This document shows, piece by piece, positions 1 through 6,018 of a stretch of DNA of 13,618 bases; within the stretch, counting starts at the first letter, position 1, and every line of letters starts with the position of its first letter. This DNA is from Acholeplasmataceae bacterium (GTDB lineage Bacteria; Bacillota_I; Bacilli_A; ML615J-28; CAG-698): assembly GCA_012839485.1 (NCBI GenBank), contig DUNF01000032.1, positions 1 to 13,618 on the forward strand, written 5' to 3'. The notes under the pieces are model-generated. The model was not told where the DNA came from and made no database searches. It saw only the letters and a program-made list of their open reading frames with translations. The position numbers and the translations under genes were made by a program.

Positions 1-205
1 ATCCAGATTTAAAGGCACACGCTACTATTGCAGATGCAATGAGAAAAAATGATTACTTACAAAGAGAAATCACAGCTGCAAGAGAAGTTTATAATGACAC
101 AGTTTTAAGATGGAACCACTTCTCTTGCAGCTGTGATTTCTCTTTGTAAGTAATCATTTTTTCTCATTGCATCTGCAATAGTAGCGTGTGCCTTTAAATC
201 TGGAT
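1..205. repeat. Perfect inverted repeat (88-nt arms, 29-nt loop), probable fold-back chimera
   Basis: Bases 1-88 are the exact reverse complement of 118-205, with 89-117 as the loop. Both arms carry the same lemA segment in opposite orientation. Read on the + strand from base 3, the left arm and loop give an uninterrupted LemA-like frame that runs on past residue 173 as YNDTVLRWN, which is what a LemA C-terminal region should look like. The loop is therefore genuine lemA sequence, and the switch to the other strand happens at about 114-120. A perfect palindrome inside a coding frame at the window edge is typical of template switching during amplification or of an assembly contig end. A real genomic inversion duplication cannot be excluded from sequence alone. 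Confidence 0.93.
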
Positions 206-635
206 ATCTTTCAAACGCCACATTAATGCTACCAATAGCTGATTCAAGTTGTGATGCAACTTGACTACGGTTTTCTTCAGTTGGATGAATTCCACCTCTA
301 AAAGCTGCTACAGTTTTCATAACATCTTTGTCTAAATCAATTGATCTCTCCACAAGTCCAACTACGTTTTGTAATACTTGAACTCTTTGTTCTAAGTAGT
401 TATCGATTTGCGATGCATTATGTTGGATTTTTTGTTGTAATTGGTCAAAGAATTTCTTTGCTTGAATTTTCTTAAATAAGAAAATTAGACCTGGAATAAT
501 ACCAAAAACCCATAATAATACTTCAAAAAGAGTTGATCCCCAGCCTACTTTTACTGGTATTTGTTTTTCAATTACATTAATGTCACGTCCTTCTTCATTG
601 ACATAATCTTTTAATTCGTTTAATTCATTAGCCAT
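105..635 (-). CDS. lemA: LemA family membrane-anchored protein, C-terminus chimeric
   Basis: LemA proteins are small membrane-anchored helical-bundle proteins of uncertain function, often beside other membrane proteins. A hydrophobic segment lies near residues 33-53. A long helical region follows, with the family pattern of AVAAF-like (TVAAFRGG, about 108-115), FERYPDLKA and REITAAREV. The start is supported by an AGGAGG-type ribosome site just upstream, inside the end of the preceding gene; only 2 bases separate that gene's stop from this ATG, so the two are almost certainly one operon. Residues 1-173 look authentic. The last residues (VPS and the stop) come from the loop of the inverted repeat and are not native. 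The + strand copy shows the native protein continues with YNDTVLRWN, so about ten or more true C-terminal residues are missing. The family is clear; the native end is not. Confidence 0.88.
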   Translation of the reverse strand: MANELNELKDYVNEEGRDINVIEKQIPVKVGWGSTLFEVLLWVFGIIPGLIFLFKKIQAKKFFDQLQQKIQHNASQIDNYLEQRVQVLQNVVGLVERSIDLDKDVMKTVAAFRGGIHPTEENRSQVASQLESAIGSINVAFERYPDLKAHATIADAMRKNDYLQREITAAREVVPS

Positions 636-637
636 TT

Positions 638-2392
638 TTATTCCTCCTTGCCTCTAAATTTAACTAAACACATATTTCGATCTAAAACTCCTTGAAAATC
701 TTGATTTCTCATCATTTCTTGGATTTTATCTAAATCGTCAAAAAAGTCCATTTGAATATCACTAGTTTGGACAACTGGTAAATACTCATCCCAATGAACT
801 GGCACTTGGTGAACTCTACCATCTCCACCAGTTTTAGGGATATAAGTAACTCTTTTCTCTATATTATATCCATAAGCAGTTACTTGAATATCCTCAACTT
901 TACCATTGATATTGACTAATTTTGTTTTTAAAATATTCCTTGTTTTTGAATCTGGATGACAAAATTTAGCATCTCCTAAATTGTTTACAATCATCTCATC
1001 TTCAAAAAATGAAGAATAGCTCTCTACAACATCTTTATAAACATATTCATGTGGTGGATGTTGTTGGTACAAAGGAATACAAAGAATTGGTGCAAAAGTA
1101 AAATACATTTTTCTGAAATATTCCATATTATAATTAATCCAATTTTGTTTACACCTATTATAATCATAGTCTACAAAATGTTTAGGTGTTATATCAAGTT
1201 TAAACCCTTGTATATGATCAGGCGAAATAAAGTTAAGTTTATTTTTCTTGGCAAATGCAAAATCATCACCAAAACCTTCAGTTTTATCAAGCAATAAATC
1301 AATCATATTTTGTTGGGCTAAAGGTGTAAATAATAATCTAAACTGAACTTCATTATCACGATTTAAAGCTCTAAATAATACTTCAAATTCATCATTAGCA
1401 AGTAAAGTAATAGCTTTTGAGAAATTATCTTCAGTAGCATCTTTAAAATCTTCCATATCAGATCTAACTTTTCTTTCAACTTGCTTAGGGCTTAAACGAT
1501 GAGTATAACCTTGCTTACGATAAAATGTTAAATCGGGTGCAACTTCAGAAGCAAAAACTAAATGTGTTTGTTCACTATAATAAGGACAAGGTTTCTCTAC
1601 TGTTGCAGTAAGGGTTTGTGTTCTTGTAACCGTCCTTCTATCTTTTCCTGATCCAATTGTTTCAGTCCAAGAAATAGTTTTTGTACCTACATAAGTTTTC
1701 GTTCCTAAAACATGATATAAATTTTTAAATAAAGCAAAAGGATTACCATTTAAATGTCCTGATTGAACATATAAAGTTGATTGATCTTCAGATGTTGAAT
1801 CATCAAATCCAAATGTTGTTTTTAAAAACTCTAGTGTTTTTTGTGAAAACATCTTATCAAAGTCTAGCAAAGGAATAGTTTTTTCAAAAAGTTCTGCTAT
1901 TACTTCAACTTTAAACAAAGCATTTAAACTACCCATTTGTTGGTAGGCAACTTTATATTGCTCAGATATTTCTCTTTCCAATTCTTGACTTTTTGCTTCA
2001 AGCAATAAATATTTAGGTTTAATAACTTTATAGATAATTAAAAGTCCACCTACAATTACAATTGCTGAAATAATAAACATTAATACAAGTGATAAAGTTT
2101 TAACTGCTGCATCACTTACAGCTAAGTACAATGAATAAAGAAAGACAAAGATAGCTATTGCAACTAAAATCCAAAGAAAAACTTTTAATATTCGATAACG
2201 CGATTGTTGTTTATGTATACCGTCATTTTCTTTTTCTAAAGTTCTAATTTTCTTTACCGTTAGTTCATTAGCTTCAACATCCGTATTAGCAGTTTTAGTT
2301 AATTCATCAAAATATTGACTAACATTTTCGTGATGAAGACTTGCATATTGCTTATATTCATCAACGGGTTTATAAATAAATTCTTTGTCCAT
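638..2392 (-). CDS. Two-helix membrane protein encoded upstream of lemA, function unknown
   Basis: This 584-aa protein was not matched with confidence to a named family. It opens with a charged, probably coiled-coil stretch (about 30-65). Two adjacent membrane helices follow at about 70-91 and 98-123 with a short connecting loop, then a second charged helical stretch (126-150). The remaining 430 residues are soluble. A Thr-rich, beta-like segment (about 230-265, with TKTISWTETIGSGKDRR) lies in the middle. Both termini should be on the same side of the membrane, and no signal peptide is seen. The start has an AGGAG site (minus strand, about 2396-2402) and an extended -10 promoter upstream. Tight coupling to lemA suggests a shared membrane role; large membrane proteins beside lemA are seen in other low-GC bacteria, but this is only context. 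No enzymatic motif was recognised. Confidence 0.85.
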   Translation of the reverse strand: MDKEFIYKPVDEYKQYASLHHENVSQYFDELTKTANTDVEANELTVKKIRTLEKENDGIHKQQSRYRILKVFLWILVAIAIFVFLYSLYLAVSDAAVKTLSLVLMFIISAIVIVGGLLIIYKVIKPKYLLLEAKSQELEREISEQYKVAYQQMGSLNALFKVEVIAELFEKTIPLLDFDKMFSQKTLEFLKTTFGFDDSTSEDQSTLYVQSGHLNGNPFALFKNLYHVLGTKTYVGTKTISWTETIGSGKDRRTVTRTQTLTATVEKPCPYYSEQTHLVFASEVAPDLTFYRKQGYTHRLSPKQVERKVRSDMEDFKDATEDNFSKAITLLANDEFEVLFRALNRDNEVQFRLLFTPLAQQNMIDLLLDKTEGFGDDFAFAKKNKLNFISPDHIQGFKLDITPKHFVDYDYNRCKQNWINYNMEYFRKMYFTFAPILCIPLYQQHPPHEYVYKDVVESYSSFFEDEMIVNNLGDAKFCHPDSKTRNILKTKLVNINGKVEDIQVTAYGYNIEKRVTYIPKTGGDGRVHQVPVHWDEYLPVVQTSDIQMDFFDDLDKIQEMMRNQDFQGVLDRNMCLVKFRGKEE

Positions 2393-2411
2393 TTATTTCT
2401 CCTATGCTTCA

Positions 2412-2440
2412 ATTATATCATAACTTGATTTGTAAAACAA
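2412..2440 (-). promoter_or_regulatory. Promoter of the 584-aa gene - lemA operon
   Basis: On the minus strand the -35 is TTGTTT (2435-2440), the spacer is 17 nt and the -10 is TATAAT (2412-2417), preceded by TGA, which makes an extended -10. It lies about 20 nt before the start codon. It is divergent from the + strand promoter at 2462-2490. Confidence 0.75.
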
Positions 2441-2461
2441 TAATACTCGCTTCTTTTTTGC

Positions 2462-2490
2462 TTGTTTTTTACGATTGACTATGATATACT
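2462..2490 (+). promoter_or_regulatory. Promoter of the + strand membrane-protein gene
   Basis: The -35 TTGTTT (2462-2467), a 17-nt spacer and the -10 TATACT (2485-2490) with an upstream TGA (extended -10) are followed 7 nt later by the ribosome site GAGGAGG (2497-2503). The element layout is the same as in the divergent promoter on the other strand. The untranslated leader must be very short. Confidence 0.7.
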
Positions 2491-2509
2491 CTTACCGAGG
2501 AGGAAATGT

Positions 2510-2977
2510 ATGAAACAAGTTGTAAAATTTTCAAATTTAATTGCTGCTATTTTAGGCGCTTTAGCTATTGTATTCCTAGCAATTACTCCAGGAATGAAAT
2601 TAGATGTTCCACTTGAAACAGAAGGATTCAGCGGTTTCCAAGCTATTTTTGGATATTCTGAAACAAAAACTGTTTTAGGAGTTGAAGTATCTGTTGAAGT
2701 TTTAAAAGCCAATTGGTTAGGTATTATTGCTTTTGTTTTATTAGCTGTTGGAGTAATCGCTGGTGTAATTGGTATGGTTATCGGTAACAAAATCGCTAAT
2801 TTAGTATCTGCTGTTGTTTTACTTGCTGGCGGTGTTTTATTGTTCTTAGTTCCAACTATTGCAAATGGTGAACATGAAACTTTCAAACTAGCTACTTGGT
2901 TAATCATCAGTGGTATTGTTGCAATTTTAGGCGGATTATTTGGTTGTTTTGGTATTTTTGCTAAAGGCAAAAAATAA
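2510..2977 (+). CDS. Small four-helix membrane protein, unknown function
   Basis: This 155-aa protein begins MKQVVKFSN. The ATG at 2510 is chosen over an in-frame ATG at 2462 because GAGGAGG ends 6 nt before it, and because the upstream codons overlap the promoter. Four hydrophobic segments are visible at about 8-26, 65-88, 92-114 and 122-150. A roughly 40-residue polar loop with GFSGFQAIFGYSETKT lies between the first and second. The tail ends in basic residues (AKGKK). There is no lipobox and no catalytic motif. It is the only rightward gene in the window, is monocistronic between its own promoter and terminator, and converges on nusG. The composition resembles small multi-pass proteins that are common and uncharacterised in reduced Bacilli. 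No function is assigned. Confidence 0.85.
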   Translation: MKQVVKFSNLIAAILGALAIVFLAITPGMKLDVPLETEGFSGFQAIFGYSETKTVLGVEVSVEVLKANWLGIIAFVLLAVGVIAGVIGMVIGNKIANLVSAVVLLAGGVLLFLVPTIANGEHETFKLATWLIISGIVAILGGLFGCFGIFAKGKK

Positions 2978-2989
2978 TAAATACATCCT

Positions 2990-3014
2990 AAGCTCCTCAC
3001 ATAGGAGCTTTTTT
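2990..3014 (+). terminator. Rho-independent terminator of the + strand gene
   Basis: The 8-bp stem AAGCTCCT/AGGAGCTT has a 5-nt loop (CACAT) and runs into six Ts. It starts 12 nt after the stop codon at 2977. Confidence 0.9.
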
Positions 3015-3029
3015 AATGCCTTAAAATAA

Positions 3030-3057
3030 AAATAAGCCCTTTTAAAGGGGCTTATTT
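3030..3057 (-). terminator. Terminator after nusG, potentially bidirectional
   Basis: The stem AATAAGCCC/GGGCTTATT has an A/T-rich inner part and is flanked by A-runs on one side and T-runs on the other, so it can act on both strands. It overlaps the nusG stop codon (3052-3054). With the hairpin at 2990-3014 it separates two convergent units. Confidence 0.85.
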
Positions 3058-3606
3058 TTTTACTTTTAAATCTGAAAAACTAAGTTCAGCTGGTGTAGCT
3101 CTTCCAAACATACTTATTAAAACTACAGCAATTTTCTTTGATAAGTCTATACTTTCAATAACACCTTCAGAACCTTTGAAATTACCTGAGATAATTTCAA
3201 CTTGATCACCAACTTCACCTTCAAATTCAGTTTTATCTTCTTCCTTGATACCCATTAAGTCAAAAATTGTTTGCATCTCTTCTGAACTAACAGGAACTGG
3301 TTTAGCACCTCCACCACTTGATCCTAAGAATCCTGTAACTAGTGGTGTGTTTCTAACCATAAACCAAGTATCATCAGTAACTATCATATCAATAAAAATA
3401 TATTTAGGATAAAGAATTACTTCAACTTCTTTATATTCTCCATTTTTTTTCTTTTCACGAACTATTTTTTTAGGAACTAAAACATTAAAAATATATTCTT
3501 GCATTCCTAAAGATTCAACTCTTAGTTCTATGTTCATCTTAGCCTGTTCTTCATGTTTAGAAACAGTTTGAACAATGTACCAAGCTCTTGGTTCTTGTAA
3601 ATCCAT
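3052..3606 (-). CDS. nusG: Transcription elongation/antitermination factor NusG
   Basis: NusG binds the RNA polymerase clamp and affects elongation, pausing and coupling. The 184-aa length is normal for the family. The NGN domain covers about 7-118: RAWYIVQTVSKHEEQAK at the start, then YPKYIFIDM and WFMVRNTPLVTGFLG. The KOW domain covers about 130-183, with GDQVEIISGNFKGSEGVIE and FGRATPAELSFSDL. The start overlaps the secE stop as TAATG (one shared base), which indicates translational coupling. In many Firmicutes rplK and rplA follow nusG; here a terminator and a convergent unrelated gene follow instead. Confidence 0.98.
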   Translation of the reverse strand: MDLQEPRAWYIVQTVSKHEEQAKMNIELRVESLGMQEYIFNVLVPKKIVREKKKNGEYKEVEVILYPKYIFIDMIVTDDTWFMVRNTPLVTGFLGSSGGGAKPVPVSSEEMQTIFDLMGIKEEDKTEFEGEVGDQVEIISGNFKGSEGVIESIDLSKKIAVVLISMFGRATPAELSFSDLKVKK

Positions 3607-4145
3607 TACATTTTCCCCGCAGCCCAGTCAAAGAATCTAATAACTTGAGCTAAGCCAAGATCAGCTACAAAGAAAAATAAAGCCATAATAATTACGAATG
3701 TTAAAACAATACCTGTGTTCTTTAATAATTGACCACCAGTTAACCAAGTAACTCTTTTAAACTCTTCAATTGATGGCTTAAATAATGGAATAACTGATAA
3801 AATTAAACCACTAATTGCAAGACCAATTAAGATCCAAGCCATTAGTTTTGGATAAGTACCAATTAACCAAACATAATCAGGAATTGTTAATCCGTCTTTA
3901 CCAGAATGACCAAGTAAAACTAATGTTCCTAAAACTAAAGAAACAATTGATAAAATCAAAAGAATTAAACCTTCATATTTATATTCTTTACTAAATACTG
4001 AAGCAGCACCATGCTTTTTCTTTGCTTTTTCTTTTGCTTCTTCTTTTAATTTCTTTTTCTCTTCTTTTTCTTTCAATTTTTTAGCTTGTTTTTCTTCCTT
4101 TAAAGCTTGTTTTTCTTGTGCTTTTAAATCTTTATTTTGAGACAT
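3606..4145 (-). CDS. secE: Preprotein translocase subunit SecE, long form with extra helices
   Basis: SecE clamps SecY in the SecYEG translocon. The conserved part is C-terminal: an amphipathic helix with FKPSIEEFKRVTWLT (about 122-136), then a membrane helix at about 144-166. At 179 aa it is about three times the usual 60-75 aa of Gram-positive SecE. The extra part is a very Lys/Glu-rich N-terminus (1-45), probably a charged helix or coiled coil, and two additional hydrophobic segments at about 58-78 and 101-122. This gives three membrane helices, as in the E. coli form. The ribosome site AGGAGGAG overlaps the rpmG stop. The position between rpmG and nusG supports the assignment independently. 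The role of the extension is unknown. Confidence 0.93.
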   Translation of the reverse strand: MSQNKDLKAQEKQALKEEKQAKKLKEKEEKKKLKEEAKEKAKKKHGAASVFSKEYKYEGLILLILSIVSLVLGTLVLLGHSGKDGLTIPDYVWLIGTYPKLMAWILIGLAISGLILSVIPLFKPSIEEFKRVTWLTGGQLLKNTGIVLTFVIIMALFFFVADLGLAQVIRFFDWAAGKM

Positions 4146-4157
4146 CTAAATCTCCTC

Positions 4158-4307
4158 CTATTTCGTTTCTTTGTGAATCGTATGTTTATTGCATTTAGGG
4201 CAATACTTCTTAATAGCGATTCTTTCTGGAGAATTAATTCTGTTTTTAGTAACTTGATAATTTCTAGATAAACATTCTTCACAAATTAATGTTACTTTAA
4301 CTCTCAT
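4158..4307 (-). CDS. rpmG: 50S ribosomal protein L33
   Basis: This 49-aa protein begins MRVKVTLICEECLSRNYQ and has the L33 zinc ribbon with two CxxC pairs at C9/C12 and C36/C39. This is the zinc-binding form of L33, not the cysteine-free form. The start is supported by GGAGAAGG about 5 nt upstream, and the gene ends in TAG inside the secE ribosome site. It is the first gene of the rpmG-secE-nusG unit, the standard Bacilli order. Confidence 0.97.
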   Translation of the reverse strand: MRVKVTLICEECLSRNYQVTKNRINSPERIAIKKYCPKCNKHTIHKETK

Positions 4308-4339
4308 TTAAATCCTTCTCCTTATAAATATACTACAAT

Positions 4340-4368
4340 ATAATATCAAATTTCACCAAAATTGTCAA
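4340..4368 (-). promoter_or_regulatory. Strong vegetative promoter of rpmG-secE-nusG
   Basis: On the minus strand a perfect -35 TTGACA (4363-4368), a 17-nt spacer and -10 TATTAT (4340-4345) lie about 33 nt before the rpmG start. The -35 sits just 2 bases past the sigma-factor stop codon (4371-4373). No terminator separates the two units, so read-through from the cysS operon is also possible. Confidence 0.88.
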
Positions 4369-4370
4369 GA

Positions 4371-4910
4371 TTATTTATCATCCTTCTCGTCTTTTACATT
4401 TTGAAGTTTTTGCTTAATCCTAGAAAATGCATTATAAACACTTCTAATATCAACATTCAATATCTTTGCTACCTCTTTTGGTTTCAAAGCTTTAGTCTTA
4501 AAAGTCTCAAAAACTTCTTTTTCAAACTCGCTTAAAGATCCTAAAGGAAGATCAACTGGAGTATAATCATACTGCTCTGTTTCTTCATATAACATCTCTG
4601 GTGATTCTAAATTATAAACATTGTAATAATGTTTTTCTTGTTTCCTTAATATTTGAATAAACCTTCTTTGTAAGATTAAATCAAAATACTTATTAAACGT
4701 CTTATCATATAAATCAATATAACGTCTAATCGCAATGTCTAATGCTAGTAAACCTTCTTGAAAGAAATCTTCATGGTTTACCTGAATCCTGAAATCTAAA
4801 ATTCTCTTCCTAATCAAAGGTGTATACTTACGATACATAATTTCCAAAGCCTCATCAGACTTTTCTCGAATCAAATATAATAATTCGTAGTCGTTATAGT
4901 TATAAATCAT
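4371..4910 (-). CDS. sigH: Sigma-70 family RNA polymerase sigma factor, SigH-like
   Basis: This 179-aa protein has two recognisable sigma regions. Region 2 spans about 7-92, with DEALEIMYRKYTPLI, HEDFFQEGLLALDIAIRRY and FDLILQRRFIQILRK. Region 4 spans about 125-170, with LSEFEKEVFETF and a helix-turn-helix (about 140-168) carrying KPKEVAKILNVDIRSVYNAFSR. Regions 1 and 3 are absent, as expected for SigH and other small alternative sigmas. The neighbourhood (after mrnC-rlmB, before rpmG-secE-nusG) is exactly that of B. subtilis sigH, so orthology is likely. The start is set by a perfect AGGAGG 7 nt upstream. In Bacillus SigH serves the transition to stationary phase, competence and sporulation; which of these it controls here cannot be read from the window. 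Confidence 0.87.
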   Translation of the reverse strand: MIYNYNDYELLYLIREKSDEALEIMYRKYTPLIRKRILDFRIQVNHEDFFQEGLLALDIAIRRYIDLYDKTFNKYFDLILQRRFIQILRKQEKHYYNVYNLESPEMLYEETEQYDYTPVDLPLGSLSEFEKEVFETFKTKALKPKEVAKILNVDIRSVYNAFSRIKQKLQNVKDEKDDK

Positions 4911-4937
4911 AACTACACCTCCTTTGAACTATTAAAT

Positions 4938-5642
4938 TTAACGATTTCTAATTATTTCATAAATAAGTATTCCCGCACTAACAGATGCGTTTAAAGAGTT
5001 TATTTTTCCTTTCATTGGTATTTTTATTAAATAATCACAGTTTTTAGCTACAAGCTGTGATATTCCTTTTCCTTCACTGCCAATAACTAAGGCAACAGGA
5101 AAATCATATTTTAATTCCGTATATAAAATACTTTTATCAGTATTTTCTGCCCCAACAATCCAGTATCCTTTTTCTTTTAATACTTTAATTGTTTGATTTA
5201 AATTATTTACCCTAATAATTCTAACATGTTCAGTAGCCCCAGTAGATGTTTTGGTAACTGTGCTATTAACTTCTGCTGATCTATTTTTAGGAATAATAAC
5301 AGCATCTACTTTTGCAGCCTCAGCTGTTCTAATAATTGCCCCTAAATTATGGGGATCAGTAATACTATCTAAAATAACCACAAAAGGAATTTTAGAATCA
5401 AAACTATCTACAATACTTAAATCATAGTATTGATACTCTTCTACAACCGCTAGGTAGCCTTGATGGTTACCTTTTACTTTGCGTGAAATCTCTTCTTTTA
5501 AACTATACTCAATGGCAATTTTTTTAGCTTTTGCCAAGCTTTCAATTTCTTGATCTTCTTTTACCAAATAAAGTTTTAAAACCTTACGTTCAGATTTTAA
5601 AATCTCACGGACTGAATTCTTTCCATAAACTAACTCACTCAT
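4938..5642 (-). CDS. rlmB: 23S rRNA (guanosine-2'-O-)-methyltransferase, TrmH/SpoU family
   Basis: This family methylates a ribose 2'-OH in 23S rRNA with S-adenosylmethionine through a knotted SPOUT fold. The 234-aa protein has an N-terminal substrate-binding domain (1-75, beginning VYGKNSVREIL) and a catalytic domain with all three SpoU motifs. Motif 1 is LDSITDPHNLGAIIRTAEA (91-109; N99 and R105), motif 2 is VIGSEGKGIS (186-195; E190), and motif 3 is IPMKGKINSLNASVSAG (208-224; N218). The ATG overlaps the mrnC stop by 8 nt and has GAGGAA upstream. The exact target base (Gm2251-type in E. coli) is inferred from the family. It corresponds to yacO of B. subtilis. Confidence 0.94.
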   Translation of the reverse strand: MSELVYGKNSVREILKSERKVLKLYLVKEDQEIESLAKAKKIAIEYSLKEEISRKVKGNHQGYLAVVEEYQYYDLSIVDSFDSKIPFVVILDSITDPHNLGAIIRTAEAAKVDAVIIPKNRSAEVNSTVTKTSTGATEHVRIIRVNNLNQTIKVLKEKGYWIVGAENTDKSILYTELKYDFPVALVIGSEGKGISQLVAKNCDYLIKIPMKGKINSLNASVSAGILIYEIIRNR

Positions 5643-6018
5643 TTTTTTCCTCTACAACTCTAATAGTTAATTGTATTATCTCTTCTAATCTTTCATTTTG
5701 CTTTGATAAATACAAATAACCAATTAATGCCTCAAAACCAGAACTAATATTATGATCTTTAATATCAATCTTTCTTGCGGCCCTTGTTTTATAGTTACGT
5801 CCTCTTTTATATACTAAAGTTTCTTCTTCAGTTAAATTAGGTAATAACTCTAAAACAACCTTTGCTTGGGCTTTAGCACTAACATATTCAACACTCATTT
5901 TTTGCAACCTGTTCATTTCGGTAATACCTTTTCCAAGTAAATATTCCCTAATTCTTAAAGTAAAATAAGCATCTCCTATATAAGCTAAGTTGCCACCATT
6001 TAATAAATCATAATCCAT
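5635..6018 (-). CDS. mrnC: Mini-ribonuclease III
   Basis: MrnC is a stand-alone RNase III catalytic domain without the double-stranded RNA-binding domain; in Bacillus it matures the ends of 23S rRNA. The 127-aa length is normal. The conserved helices appear as NLAYIGDAYFTLRIREYL (10-27, D16 in the active site) and SGFEALIGYLYL (93-104, E96 in the active site). A basic stretch KRGRNYKTRAARK (71-83) is also typical. The start overlaps the cysS stop as TAATG, and the TGA stop overlaps the start of rlmB. That TGA in a conserved gene argues against the Mycoplasma genetic code. Confidence 0.95.
   Translation of the reverse strand: MDYDLLNGGNLAYIGDAYFTLRIREYLLGKGITEMNRLQKMSVEYVSAKAQAKVVLELLPNLTEEETLVYKRGRNYKTRAARKIDIKDHNISSGFEALIGYLYLSKQNERLEEIIQLTIRVVEEKNE

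Noticed and set aside
1..205. Inverted repeat as a hairpin telomere, phage inversion site, transposon end or transcription terminator
   Set aside because: The arms are ordinary lemA coding sequence, no transposase or recombinase lies nearby, and the loop continues the lemA frame, so a fold-back chimera explains it better.
1049..1297. Plus-strand open frame of 82 codons
   Set aside because: It is antisense to the 584-aa gene, has no ribosome site and no recognisable product.
2479..3000. Minus-strand open frame of 173 codons
   Set aside because: It is antisense to the well-supported + strand membrane-protein gene, has no ribosome site, and its composition (Pro/Thr/Ile-rich) is that of a shadow frame.
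5635..5637. Mycoplasma code (TGA as tryptophan)
   Set aside because: TGA ends mrnC at the expected family length, and tryptophans in the conserved proteins are encoded by TGG.
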